NCBI GenBank assembly: GCA_023663865.1 | Contig: JAMPGU010000017.1 | Coordinates: 1 to 46,547 of the forward strand | Direction: 5' to 3' | Length of the DNA stretch: 46,547 nt | Source of the DNA: Clostridium sp. | Lineage (GTDB): Bacteria; Bacillota; Clostridia; Oscillospirales; Acutalibacteraceae | Shown: positions 16,514-25,177 of the stretch, piece after piece | How positions within the stretch are numbered: the stretch's first letter is position 1 | Layout: every line of letters begins with the position of its first letter | Notes under the pieces: generated by a model | What the model saw: only the letters and a program-made list of their open reading frames with translations | Told to the model about the DNA's origin: nothing | Database searches by the model: none | Position numbers and translations under genes: made by a program

Positions 16514-17221
16514 TTATTTTTGCTTTTTCACTTTGTCATCATGAATTTTTCTTGCAAGATACAAGGCCGGTGTATCAAGCAGACTTGTGGCAATATAAAT
16601 AATATAGCTTGATGCAAATATGGATATAAGTGTTTTAACATCGTAGGTACCCCAGAATGCAAACAAGGTAAACAGAAGTGTATTCAGTATTTGGCTGATT
16701 AGCGTTGAGCCGTTATTTCTGAGCCACAAATACTTTCTCTTGTCACCAAATTTCTTTTCTGTAAACGCCCACCACTTGTGATAAAGCCATACATCAAACA
16801 GCTGACTGATTGCATATACAACCAATGACGCAAGAATCATCCGCGGTGTATTCGCAAACACAGACCTCATAGAATCAAAGATAAAATCATTTTCACTGGG
16901 CTTATAAAGCAGCCAGCTTTGCGACAGCAGAAGGAAGAACACGGAAGAAAAAGCACCGATTACAACAGTTCTGTTCGCCTCTTTTTTTCCCTCGCATTCG
17001 CTCATTATATCGGTTATTAAAAAGGTTGCAGCAAAAAGCACATTGCCCAGTGTCTGCTCCATTCCAAAAGCATGAATCAGTATAACAACCTCGATATTGG
17101 CAAGCACGGTTGCAATTGCAGACATACAATACAAGCCCGATTTGCCAAAGAATTTATAGGCCAGCAGCACCATACCGAATATGAAAACTACCGAGCCTGC
17201 TAACAACAGCTCATTAATCAT
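16514..17221 (-). CDS. Queuosine precursor transporter, YhhQ/VUT family
   Basis: A 235-residue membrane protein with about six helices. The family signature region is present: FAATFLITDIMSECEGKKEANRTV (about 84-107), then a conserved RMILASLVVYAISQLFDVWLYH and SQILNTLLFTLFAFWG. YhhQ-type proteins import queuine or preQ-type bases. It starts 2 bases after the radical SAM gene stops, with its SD (GGAGTGGGTGAT) inside the end of that gene. Together they form a queuosine-salvage operon under the leader at 17928-18035. Confidence 0.9.
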   Translation of the reverse strand: MINELLLAGSVVFIFGMVLLAYKFFGKSGLYCMSAIATVLANIEVVILIHAFGMEQTLGNVLFAATFLITDIMSECEGKKEANRTVVIGAFSSVFFLLLSQSWLLYKPSENDFIFDSMRSVFANTPRMILASLVVYAISQLFDVWLYHKWWAFTEKKFGDKRKYLWLRNNGSTLISQILNTLLFTLFAFWGTYDVKTLISIFASSYIIYIATSLLDTPALYLARKIHDDKVKKQK

Positions 17222-17223
17222 AT

Positions 17224-17919
17224 TTAATCACCCACTCCAAAATCAGTATTATTTATCAAAATATCCACTCTGTCATTATCCTTATACTTGGGATACACAT
17301 CCTTTTTAAACGCGTCAATAACAGCCTGATCCGGAACAACATCCGTTGTATTACAGCACATTATATTAATACAAATACGCTCAAAATATGTAAGACCGAG
17401 TTCAATATCACGATGCATTGAGGCAGCATCTTGTCCCGAAATACCGAACAAAAAATTAGCCTCGTCAAAATTCTTTGCAATAATCTCGGGATTTTTCTGA
17501 GGAATACCCTTATTCAGCACCTGCTCTCTCAGCGTATAATCAAAGGTTTCCAGCCCCAGCTTCATTTTAATATCAAAGTCTTTAAACTCCTGTCTAAGCT
17601 TTGGTATATGCTTATCAAAAAGATAATGGCTTTCAAAATGAATCGTTTTTATGTTTTTTTCCAGGCAAACAGATTTTATAAGCTGTATCGTATTTTTATC
17701 AAGCTCAAATACAGATCCGCTGTTGATAACCTCTAAATCCCCATATTCACCTGTCACATTAGAAAGCACAGCCTGATTCAGCTTGAAATTTTCATTCTCG
17801 TCACTGCATTTATCCATATGATAATCGCAAAAGCGACATTTTTTATAAACACAGCCCCGCCCTCGAAGAAGCACAATTTCTCTTGGATTTTTATATTTTA
17901 TAACACTGTATCTATCCAT
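17224..17919 (-). CDS. Radical SAM protein, probable queuine lyase (QueL-like)
   Basis: A 231-residue radical SAM enzyme. The cluster motif is C23-x4-C28-x2-C31 (GRGCVYKKCRFC), slightly different from the usual C-x3-C-x2-C. Gut Clostridia such as C. difficile carry a small radical SAM queuine lyase (QueL) that turns salvaged queuine into preQ1. The direct coupling to a YhhQ transporter makes QueL the best candidate; a queuosine hydrolase (QueK) is not seen here. The start is uncertain: ATG 17919 follows directly on an attenuator T-tract and has no Shine-Dalgarno sequence. GTG 17943 is in frame but equally unsupported. Confidence 0.7.
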   Translation of the reverse strand: MDRYSVIKYKNPREIVLLRGRGCVYKKCRFCDYHMDKCSDENENFKLNQAVLSNVTGEYGDLEVINSGSVFELDKNTIQLIKSVCLEKNIKTIHFESHYLFDKHIPKLRQEFKDFDIKMKLGLETFDYTLREQVLNKGIPQKNPEIIAKNFDEANFLFGISGQDAASMHRDIELGLTYFERICINIMCCNTTDVVPDQAVIDAFKKDVYPKYKDNDRVDILINNTDFGVGD

Positions 17920-17927
17920 AAGGCAAC

Positions 17928-18035
17928 AAAAAAAGTGCACCACCAGGGCGCACTTACAGTATCCTTTCCCTAGTTTTGATTTGATAAGACCTATCAGAAT
18001 TATCGGGCAGGATGGTTTCGAACTGCCCTTTTGAC
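17928..18035 (-). promoter_or_regulatory. Attenuator/riboswitch-like leader of the queuine-salvage operon
   Basis: Minus-strand leader of about 110 nt. Hairpin A pairs GGGCAG with CTGCCC (18005-18028, 12-base loop). Hairpin B is TGATAG/TTATCA (17982-17996). A terminator pairs AAGTGCGCC with GGTGCACTT (17933-17955) before seven Ts that end 8 bases from the ATG. ACTAGGG (17968-17974) can pair with CCCTGGT (17942-17948), which covers the terminator loop and upper stem, so an alternative fold exists. A preQ1-type ligand is likely from context. The loop of hairpin A does not fit the preQ1-I consensus I know. Confidence 0.6.
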
Positions 18036-18041
18036 AATACT

Positions 18042-18069
18042 ATAATAGCAAATTTTTTTTATTTGTCAA
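18042..18069 (-). promoter_or_regulatory. Promoter of the queuine-salvage operon
   Basis: Minus strand: -35 TTGACA (18064-18069), 16-base spacer, -10 TATTAT (18042-18047). The -35 lies within the last codons of the upstream YlbJ-like gene. Confidence 0.7.
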
Positions 18070-19084
18070 GACTTCTTTTGCGTGAGCTTATATCCAGCAC
18101 CAAAACAACAGAACCTGCAACCAGCAAAAAGGACAAGCTTAAATTTATACTGGAAAAAGCGGACAGCTGTTCACCGGTATTCGAAAAGACACTGACATCT
18201 GCCGGGAAGATAATACAAAGCAATTTTGTAACCGCATACGACAACAGCGCACCTATCACTCTGGATAACAAAAAATCCCAGTATTTCATCTTAGCCTGCA
18301 ATAGAATAGGAAGCAGCTGGAGATGAACGCATAATCCCCCGAATGCCAAATAACCGCTTATTTCAGCAAGGCTGAAGCTGCTGTCTCCGCAAATGCCGCC
18401 GGTAATTTCCAGCACCGGCTGTATGTAATCCGGAAGCGGCAAAACCGCATTGATACTGCCAAACAAAATAATAAACGCTGTAAGATTCAGCACAGAATGA
18501 ACAGCACCTGAAACCGAGGCAGTCAGTGCATCACCGGCATTTATTTCTGCTGTATAGGAATAGTATTCATTTTTTGTCCGTTTTTTGAAAAAGGACAGGA
18601 CAATCCCTATAATCGTATTGGATATAACCGCAGAAGCAAACAAGATTAATCCTGCACGCTGACTTTTCAAAACGCCTGTACCTACAGCGGTTATGATAAA
18701 TCCGCAGCCGCCGCACACATTAAATCGAAGCATAATCTGCGCCTGCTTAATATCTATCTCTTCATTTTGCAAAAGCTCATTTGTCAATATTGCACCGGTA
18801 GGATATCCACCCACCAAGCCGAAGAAAATTGCTGGCATTGCAACTCTGGGAAGATTGAATAAACAGGCAGGGATAAAGCCCAGACTCTTAGCAAGAATGT
18901 CCTTGGCACCGCTTTTCATTATAAACAGGAATATAATCAGCAGCGGCAGCAGACTCGGAATGATTGTATTTTCTGCAAGAACAAGTCCCTGATAAGCGCC
19001 TTCACGTGCAGCGGGAGAAAATATTACAAACAGCAATGCAGCAAAAAGCAGGAATACAAGTAAAAATACGTCTTTCTTTTTCAT
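18059..19084 (-). CDS. YlbJ-like/nucleoside-recognition (Gate) domain membrane protein
   Basis: A 341-residue polytopic membrane protein with about eight helices. ENTIIPSLLPLLIIFLFIM near residue 38, the GGYPTGA motif near 92 and FNVCGGCGFIITAVGTGVL near 120 match the sporulation integral membrane protein YlbJ and its Gate-domain relatives. In B. subtilis, YlbJ is needed for normal spores. Here it suggests a spore-forming ancestry or another envelope transport role. The promoter of the downstream queuine-salvage operon starts inside its last codons. No clear ligand can be assigned. Confidence 0.78.
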   Translation of the reverse strand: MKKKDVFLLVFLLFAALLFVIFSPAAREGAYQGLVLAENTIIPSLLPLLIIFLFIMKSGAKDILAKSLGFIPACLFNLPRVAMPAIFFGLVGGYPTGAILTNELLQNEEIDIKQAQIMLRFNVCGGCGFIITAVGTGVLKSQRAGLILFASAVISNTIIGIVLSFFKKRTKNEYYSYTAEINAGDALTASVSGAVHSVLNLTAFIILFGSINAVLPLPDYIQPVLEITGGICGDSSFSLAEISGYLAFGGLCVHLQLLPILLQAKMKYWDFLLSRVIGALLSYAVTKLLCIIFPADVSVFSNTGEQLSAFSSINLSLSFLLVAGSVVLVLDISSRKRSLDK

Positions 19085-19134
19085 AGTAAAGTATATGAAA
19101 GAAGCATTGGCGCAATGCCCTGTAAATATTATGA

Positions 19135-19163
19135 TTTACACAAATATATCTATGTGCTATACT
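19135..19163 (+). promoter_or_regulatory. GH2 promoter
   Basis: -35 TTTACA (19135-19140), 17-base spacer, -10 TATACT (19158-19163), about 75 bases before the GH2 start. Confidence 0.65.
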
Positions 19164-19237
19164 GCGTAATGAGGGATATATAGATTTGCGTACAACTGAC
19201 TGATACGCTCTGCAAATTAAAAGTGAGGTAAATCATT

Positions 19238-20980
19238 ATGCACATTTACAGAAATGAATATCCGAATCCACAGTTTGAAAGACCGAATTGGCAAACGCTC
19301 AACGGTGAATGGGACTTCGGTTTTCAAAAGGCAATAAGGGGCTATAAATTTTCAGCTGATGAAAATACAGCCATAGATATTTATAACAAAAACAACTACA
19401 CCCATAAAATCAATGTTCCGTTTTGTATAGAGAGTACCCTTTCCGGTATCGGATACACGGACTTTGTCAATATGGTATGGTATCGCAAAAGGGTTATGAT
19501 TGATAAAGGGGATAACAGAGTATTTTTACATATTGGTGCAGCTGATTATTTAACAACTGTTCTTGTAAACGGAAAGCCTGCCGGCAGACACAAGGGTGGC
19601 TATACCTCTTTTCAGTTTGATATAACAGCGCTGGTGTCAGATGGTGAAAATGAAATTTTCATTCTTTGTGAGGACTGTGTAAATAACCCTATGGTTATAC
19701 GAGGCAAACAGAGCGAGCGCAAAAAGAGCCACGACTGCGATTACACCAGAACAACGGGAATTTGGCAAAGCGTATATATCGAGTACACACCGCAAAGCTA
19801 TATCAAAAACATTAAGCTTTATCCCGATGCGCAAAACGGCGGTCTTACATTATGGGCTGATTTTGAAGGAAAAGAGGATTTCTCCTGCGAGGTGCTGTAT
19901 GACGGAAGAACCGTCGGCAAAGCAGAATACGCCCAGGCTGCTGCGAGCAAGTATTTTCAAATCAGCTTGAGCGAAAAGCATCTTTGGGAAGTCGGTCAGG
20001 GCAGACTTTATGATATAAAGCTGACCTTTGGCAAGGACAGAATAAGCAGTTATTTCGGACTGCGTGATATTCAGCTTGACGGCTTTAAATTCTTAATTAA
20101 CGGAAAAAGTGTTTTTCAGAGACTTGTTTTAGATCAAGGCTTCTACAAGGCAGGCATTTATACAGCACCTGACGAGGAGGCATTGATAAATGATATTAAG
20201 CTTTCTATGGAACTTGGCTTCAATGGCGCAAGACTGCATCAAAAGGTATTTGAGCCTCGCTTTTTGTACCACTGTGATAAAATGGGATATATTGTGTGGG
20301 GTGAATATGCAAACTGGGGACTTGATTATTCGTCACCCAAAAGTCTGGCAGTATTCCTTGCAGAATGGTCAGAAGCCGTAAATCGTGATTTTAATCATCC
20401 GTCCATTGTCGGCTGGTGTCCCTTTAATGAGACTTGGGACTACAGAGGCAGACAGCAGTATGATGCACTTTTGTCAACAGTTTATGATTACACAAAGGCT
20501 GTGGACTCCACCCGCCCCTGCATTGACACAAGCGGAAACTTCCATGTAAAAACAGATATATATGATGTGCATGATTATAACTATGACACAGCACTTTTCA
20601 AAAGCAACTACGACAAGCTTGTTACGGATAATATTTTGTATGAGCACGTTTTACTGGATAATCCGAATCGTCAGAAATATGGAGGTCAGCCTGTTTTTGT
20701 AAGTGAGTACGGCGGTATAAAGTGGGAAACTGACGCAAGCATAAAGTCCTGGGGATACGGCAAGGATGTAAAAACACCCGAAGAATTCGCAGAGCGTTAC
20801 TGCGGTCTTACGGATGCATTAATCTCAAACAAAAAAATGTTTGGCTTTTGCTATACCCAGCTGTATGACATAGAGCAGGAGCAAAACGGACTTTATACCT
20901 ATGACCGCCAAAAGAAATTCAGTGATGATATTTATCAGAAAATAAAAGCAGTAAACACACAAAAAGCAGCAATTGAATAA
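19238..20980 (+). CDS. GH2 family glycoside hydrolase
   Basis: A 580-residue cytosolic exo-glycosidase of the beta-galactosidase/glucuronidase family, on the short side for GH2. The sugar-binding N-terminal domain (about 1-180, with LNGEWDFGF) is followed by an Ig-like domain (about 185-275) and a TIM barrel. The acid/base is E398 (in WCPFNETWDYRG) and the nucleophile E490 (in VFVSEYGGIKW). The large C-terminal domain of E. coli LacZ is absent. The substrate, beta-galactoside or beta-arabinopyranoside for example, is open. GTGAGGTAAATCATT precedes the ATG. It is monocistronic between its promoter and a strong terminator. Confidence 0.88.
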   Translation: MHIYRNEYPNPQFERPNWQTLNGEWDFGFQKAIRGYKFSADENTAIDIYNKNNYTHKINVPFCIESTLSGIGYTDFVNMVWYRKRVMIDKGDNRVFLHIGAADYLTTVLVNGKPAGRHKGGYTSFQFDITALVSDGENEIFILCEDCVNNPMVIRGKQSERKKSHDCDYTRTTGIWQSVYIEYTPQSYIKNIKLYPDAQNGGLTLWADFEGKEDFSCEVLYDGRTVGKAEYAQAAASKYFQISLSEKHLWEVGQGRLYDIKLTFGKDRISSYFGLRDIQLDGFKFLINGKSVFQRLVLDQGFYKAGIYTAPDEEALINDIKLSMELGFNGARLHQKVFEPRFLYHCDKMGYIVWGEYANWGLDYSSPKSLAVFLAEWSEAVNRDFNHPSIVGWCPFNETWDYRGRQQYDALLSTVYDYTKAVDSTRPCIDTSGNFHVKTDIYDVHDYNYDTALFKSNYDKLVTDNILYEHVLLDNPNRQKYGGQPVFVSEYGGIKWETDASIKSWGYGKDVKTPEEFAERYCGLTDALISNKKMFGFCYTQLYDIEQEQNGLYTYDRQKKFSDDIYQKIKAVNTQKAAIE

Positions 20981-21025
20981 CCATAGTGCGGATGCCTTCA
21001 CGCATCAACACCGGCAAAAAGCAAT

Positions 21026-21062
21026 TAATGGGGAGTGAATAATTCACTCCCCATTAGTTTTT
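21026..21062. terminator. Bidirectional terminator between GH2 and coaX
   Basis: TAATGGGGAGTGAAT pairs with ATTCACTCCCCATTA, followed by a T-run on the plus strand. It also lies downstream of the convergent coaX end. Confidence 0.85.
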
Positions 21063-21094
21063 AACAAACAGTTCCTTATATACAGCATAATTCA

Positions 21095-21847
21095 TTATAC
21101 ATTCATACGATAAATATGATATAAGCCGCTGAATATAAGATTGCTGTCGCAAATGATTTTACTTCTGCACACAGCGGTCACCGTCTCTGCAAGACCGCCT
21201 GTGGCAACTACACATATATCTGTTAGGTCAAGCTCTGCTTTTACGCGTTCAATCATTCCGTCAATCATAGCAGCGTGTGCTGTAACAGCTCCGATTTTCA
21301 TACAATCTATTGTATTGGTGCCGATAACCTTATCCGTAACTGTCAGTTCTATTTCAGGTAATTGCGAGGCCGTTGAGGCTAATGCTTTTACTGAGGTATA
21401 AGGACCTGCTGCTATCATTCCGCCAAGATATTCATTTCTTTTGCTGATAACCGAAAATGTTGTAGCCGTGCCGATATCCACTACAATAACCGGACTGCCG
21501 TATTTGCAGACTGCACCTGCTGCTGCAGCAATCAAATCTGCACCCAGCTTGTCAGGGTTATCATATTTAATATCAAGACCTGTTACCAGTCCGGCACGAA
21601 CAAATATGGGAGAAATACCAATTAGCTCTGCACAAGCCTGCTTTAAATAGTCATTCACTTCCGGCACAACGGAAGAAACAATCACACCGCTTATCGTATG
21701 ATTTTTCAGCAGTTTGTGCAAATGCATTTTATGATATTCTGTTTTTTCCTCCTTGGCAGTGTTATAGCGACAGACCTCAGCAACACCGCTATCATTCATC
21801 AATGCCGCAACAACATTTGTATTTCCAACATCAATCCCAAGTATCAC
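21095..21847 (-). CDS. coaX: Type III pantothenate kinase
   Basis: ATP-dependent phosphorylation of pantothenate, the first step of CoA synthesis. Type III enzymes belong to the ASKHA fold, depend on monovalent cations and are not inhibited by CoA. The 250-residue protein has the phosphate loop GIDVGNTN (D6), the pantothenate region KLGADL (101-106) and VVDIGTATT (D124). The usual GADR motif reads GADL here (L for R at 105), a small departure. The start is GTG, directly after the coaBC stop (TAAGTG), with GGAGAG upstream. It is the last gene of the pan-coa operon. Confidence 0.95.
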   Translation of the reverse strand: MILGIDVGNTNVVAALMNDSGVAEVCRYNTAKEEKTEYHKMHLHKLLKNHTISGVIVSSVVPEVNDYLKQACAELIGISPIFVRAGLVTGLDIKYDNPDKLGADLIAAAAGAVCKYGSPVIVVDIGTATTFSVISKRNEYLGGMIAAGPYTSVKALASTASQLPEIELTVTDKVIGTNTIDCMKIGAVTAHAAMIDGMIERVKAELDLTDICVVATGGLAETVTAVCRSKIICDSNLIFSGLYHIYRMNV

Positions 21848-23059
21848 TTATTTCTCTCCATTTTTGGCTTTATATATTTCAACTGCCTGATTTAAAACCT
21901 CAAGAGCCGCCTCTTTTTTAGAAAGCACATCAAAATTCTTTATACCGCTATTGGTTATAATAGAAATTTTATTTGTATCAACGCCAAAGCCTGCACCGGC
22001 ATCCTTCAGATTATTGGCAACAATCATATCACAGTTTTTCGCAACCAGCTTCTTTTTTGAATTTTCAATCAGATTACCGGTTTCCATGGAAAAACCGCAA
22101 ATCACCTGATTTTCTTTTTTGCATTTTCCTGCGGATTTTAAGATATCATCTGTTCCGGACAGCTCCAGACTTAAACCTGCACTGCTCTTTTTAATCTTTT
22201 CGTCACTTACATTTTCAACCGTATAATCGGCAACCGCTGCTGCTTTAACTAAAATATCGCAATTTTCAATATGATTCATAACCGCGTTGTACATATCCTT
22301 TGCGGACTGAACATCAATAACATCAACAAACATTGGCGGAGCAATATGGGTTGGTCCCGATATAAGTGTAACCTTAGCGCCTCGCTTCATAGCCATTTCA
22401 GCAACAGCATATCCCATTTTACCGCTGGAATGATTGGAGATAAATCTGACAGGATCAATCTTTTCTACAGTCGGTCCTGCAGTTACAAGCACATTCATTC
22501 CTGTCATATCCTTATCAAGCTGTATCTCTTTACGGATATAGGCAAGAAGAATTTCTTCATCAGGAAGCTTGCCCTCCCCCACAGCAGCACAAGCCAGTCT
22601 GCCTACAGCCGGCTTGATTATTTCAAAACCGTAGCCATTAAGTTTTTCAAGATTATCCTGAACGATTTTATTTTTATACATATATGTATTCATTGCAGGA
22701 GCAACAATGATTTTGCAGTCTGCGGCAAGTGCCATTGTACTGAGCATATCATCGGCAATACCATTGGCAAGCTTTCCTATCATATTGGCAGAAGCAGGCG
22801 CAATCATCATAACATCCGCCTTTTGTGAAAGGGATACATGAGCAACATGGAACTGAAAATTCCTGTCAAACGTATCCACAAGACATTTGTTATTTGTAAG
22901 TGTTTCAAAGGTTATGGGATTGATAAAATGAACTGCATTTTTTGTCATAACCACATGGACATCTGCGCCCTCTTTCACCAATGCACTTGCTACATTCGCC
23001 ATCTTATAAGCGGCAATACTGCCTGTAATGCCCAAAACAACTGTTTTTCCCTTTAGCAT
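21848..23059 (-). CDS. coaBC: Bifunctional phosphopantothenoylcysteine synthetase/decarboxylase
   Basis: Carries steps 2 and 3 of CoA synthesis. The N-terminal CoaC flavoprotein domain (about 1-180) has GITGSIAAYK, catalytic H74 (in HVAHVSLSQ), the PAMNTYMY motif (N124) and active-site C157 (in RLACAAVGEGKL). The CoaB synthetase domain (about 185-403) has VTAGPTVEKIDPVRFISN, HSSGKMG and KAAAVADY. Length 403 is standard. GAGGTTTTGAT precedes the ATG. It sits between panD and coaX in one operon, so pantothenate made by the upstream enzymes is used by its products. Confidence 0.97.
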   Translation of the reverse strand: MLKGKTVVLGITGSIAAYKMANVASALVKEGADVHVVMTKNAVHFINPITFETLTNNKCLVDTFDRNFQFHVAHVSLSQKADVMMIAPASANMIGKLANGIADDMLSTMALAADCKIIVAPAMNTYMYKNKIVQDNLEKLNGYGFEIIKPAVGRLACAAVGEGKLPDEEILLAYIRKEIQLDKDMTGMNVLVTAGPTVEKIDPVRFISNHSSGKMGYAVAEMAMKRGAKVTLISGPTHIAPPMFVDVIDVQSAKDMYNAVMNHIENCDILVKAAAVADYTVENVSDEKIKKSSAGLSLELSGTDDILKSAGKCKKENQVICGFSMETGNLIENSKKKLVAKNCDMIVANNLKDAGAGFGVDTNKISIITNSGIKNFDVLSKKEAALEVLNQAVEIYKAKNGEK

Positions 23060-23068
23060 ATCAAAACC

Positions 23069-23461
23069 TCAGTTCATATCCTTTAATAATCCGTGCTTTT
23101 CATATCTTGTTGTACGAACTATTTTATTATCATCATTAACAAAAACAACATTTGGTGCATGTGTTTCCACTTCGTTTTTATCCATCATAGCGTAAGCCAT
23201 AATGATTACCTTGTCACCGATTTCCACCTTATGTGCAGCTGCTCCATTGAGACATATAAGCCCGCTGCCTCTTTCCCCTGCAATCGTATAGGTTTCAAAG
23301 CGATTGCCATTATTGACATCCACAACCTGAACACATTCATATTCATATATGCCGGCAGTCTCCAACAGCTCTTCATCAATTGTAATGCTGCCCACATAAT
23401 CAAGCTCCGCCTGCACAACCGTGGCGCGGTGTATTTTTCCTTTCAGCATATTCACTAACAT
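23069..23461 (-). CDS. panD: Aspartate 1-decarboxylase
   Basis: Makes beta-alanine from L-aspartate for pantothenate synthesis. The proenzyme of 130 residues cleaves itself at G24-S25 (in DYVGSIT) to make the pyruvoyl group. The conserved N-terminal [11 protein letters not shown] and the [21 protein letters not shown] stretch are typical. An inner ATG (the fifth codon) would still keep the domain, but GAGAG lies before the first. It is 10 bases after panC and 9 before coaBC in a single operon. Confidence 0.97.
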   Translation of the reverse strand: MLVNMLKGKIHRATVVQAELDYVGSITIDEELLETAGIYEYECVQVVDVNNGNRFETYTIAGERGSGLICLNGAAAHKVEIGDKVIIMAYAMMDKNEVETHAPNVVFVNDDNKIVRTTRYEKHGLLKDMN

Positions 23462-23471
23462 AACTTTTCTC

Positions 23472-24317
23472 TCACTCTATAATAAAATTATCTATCAATC
23501 GTGTTTTACCGATGTAGACTGCCATAGCAATAAGTGTATTGCTTGTAATGGTATCCTTAATGGAAATATCGTCAAAATCAACAACCTCTACATAATCAAT
23601 TTTGGCAAGAGGCTCTGTTTCGATATTTTTCTTCATAGCCGCTACAAGCTCTTTTGAATCCGTCAAACCATTATTTACAAGCGCCTGCGCCATAAAAATG
23701 GTTTTGCTTAAAATCAGAGCTGCCTGTCTTTCTTCATCATTGAGATACGTATTTCTTGAGCTTTTAGCCAAGCCGTCTGCTTCTCTGATAATCGGGCAGC
23801 CGACAATTTCAACAGGTATATTCAAATCCATAACCATTCTTTTAATTACCGCCAGCTGCTGTGCATCCTTTTGTCCGAAATAAGCCTTATCCGGAGTAAC
23901 AATATTAAACAGCTTGCTGACAACTGTACACACACCGCGGAAATGGATGGGTCTGCTCTTTCCGCAAAGCTCCGCTGTAGGACCGTTCATATCCACGAAA
24001 GAACAAAAGCCCTTTGTATACATTTCCTCCGGCTCGGGATTAAAAATCAAATCTGCACCCGTTGACGCACAAAGCTGTGCATCCGCCTCTAAATCTCTGG
24101 GATAGCTCTCCAAATCCTCTGTCGGCGCAAACTGCATCGGATTTACAAAAACACTGACAACTGTCTTGTCATTTTCCTCTACAGACTTTTTAATAAGACT
24201 TTGATGTCCTTCGTGCAGATAGCCCATAGTCGGAACAAAGCCAATGGACATCCCCTGCTTTTTCCACGCACTTACCTGTTCTCTGACTTCTTTTATTGTA
24301 TGTACAATTTTAAGCAT
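23472..24317 (-). CDS. panC: Pantoate-beta-alanine ligase (pantothenate synthetase)
   Basis: ATP-dependent joining of pantoate and beta-alanine through a pantoyl-adenylate. The 281-residue protein has the nucleotidyl-transferase motif [14 protein letters not shown] (HIGH-like), [33 protein letters not shown] and the KSSRNTYL loop (KMSKS-like). AGAGGT precedes the ATG. It lies between panB and panD in the operon. Confidence 0.97.
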   Translation of the reverse strand: MLKIVHTIKEVREQVSAWKKQGMSIGFVPTMGYLHEGHQSLIKKSVEENDKTVVSVFVNPMQFAPTEDLESYPRDLEADAQLCASTGADLIFNPEPEEMYTKGFCSFVDMNGPTAELCGKSRPIHFRGVCTVVSKLFNIVTPDKAYFGQKDAQQLAVIKRMVMDLNIPVEIVGCPIIREADGLAKSSRNTYLNDEERQAALILSKTIFMAQALVNNGLTDSKELVAAMKKNIETEPLAKIDYVEVVDFDDISIKDTITSNTLIAMAVYIGKTRLIDNFIIE

Positions 24318-24346
24318 AGCAAATACCTCTTAAACTACAATTTAAA

Positions 24347-25174
24347 TTAGTATAATTTTTCAATAATTTCATCATCTATTTTATATGTATGCTCCTCGGA
24401 CGGGAATGAAGTATTCTTTACTTCCGCATCATACTGCTGAAATGCAGCTGTCATCATTTCACCGAGGCTGGCATATCTCTTAACAAATTTCGGAGTAAAA
24501 TCAGAAAACATACCCAGCATATCCTGATATACCAGAACCTGTCCGTCGCATCCGTTTCCTGCACCTATACCGATTGTTACAATATCAAGTTTGTTTGTAA
24601 TCAGGCTTGCCAGCTTTTCCGGCACTGCCTCAATGACTACTGCAAACGCACCTGCCGCCTGAACAGCCAAAGCATCCTCCAGCAATTTTTTTGCTGCAGC
24701 CTCTGTCTTGCCCTGAACACGATTTCCGCCAAATGCATTAATGGACTGGGGAGTTAATCCAATATGAGCACACACAGGAATGCCTGCATCAACAATTGCT
24801 TTAATCTGGGGGCAAATCTCCTTACCGCCCTCAATTTTAACGGCGTTGGCTCTGCCCTCTTTCATAAGTCTGCCTGCATTCATAACTGCATCATACACAG
24901 ATGCTTGATAGGACATAAAAGGCATATCCGCCACAACCAGTGCATTCTTCGCCCCTCTTGCCACAGCACGTGTATGATGTATCATATCCTCCATTGTTAC
25001 GGAAATGGTATCCTCATAGCCTAACATCACGTTTCCTAATGAATCGCCCACAAGTATAGAATTTATACCCGCCTCATCCATCAGCTTGGCTGTTGAATAA
25101 TCATAGGCTGTCAGCATTGAAATTTTTGTTTTCTCCTGCTTTGCCTTGGCAAAGGTTAAAACGGTATTTTTCAT
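24347..25174 (-). CDS. panB: 3-methyl-2-oxobutanoate hydroxymethyltransferase
   Basis: Transfers a hydroxymethyl group from 5,10-methylene-THF to ketoisovalerate, giving ketopantoate. The 275-residue barrel enzyme has metal ligands D44 (in [13 protein letters not shown]) and D83 (in [11 protein letters not shown]). K113 and E115 are in AVKIEGG, and the catalytic Glu is in VVIEAVP. It starts 3 bases after the DUF2520/PanG-like gene, which should reduce its product. Confidence 0.97.
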   Translation of the reverse strand: MKNTVLTFAKAKQEKTKISMLTAYDYSTAKLMDEAGINSILVGDSLGNVMLGYEDTISVTMEDMIHHTRAVARGAKNALVVADMPFMSYQASVYDAVMNAGRLMKEGRANAVKIEGGKEICPQIKAIVDAGIPVCAHIGLTPQSINAFGGNRVQGKTEAAAKKLLEDALAVQAAGAFAVVIEAVPEKLASLITNKLDIVTIGIGAGNGCDGQVLVYQDMLGMFSDFTPKFVKRYASLGEMMTAAFQQYDAEVKNTSFPSEEHTYKIDDEIIEKLY

Positions 25175-25177
25175 ATA

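Noticed and set aside
18004..18028. tRNA T-arm (GGTTTCGAAC-like sequence)
   Set aside because: There is no acceptor, D or anticodon arm around it; the sequence is better explained as hairpin A of the queuine-operon leader.
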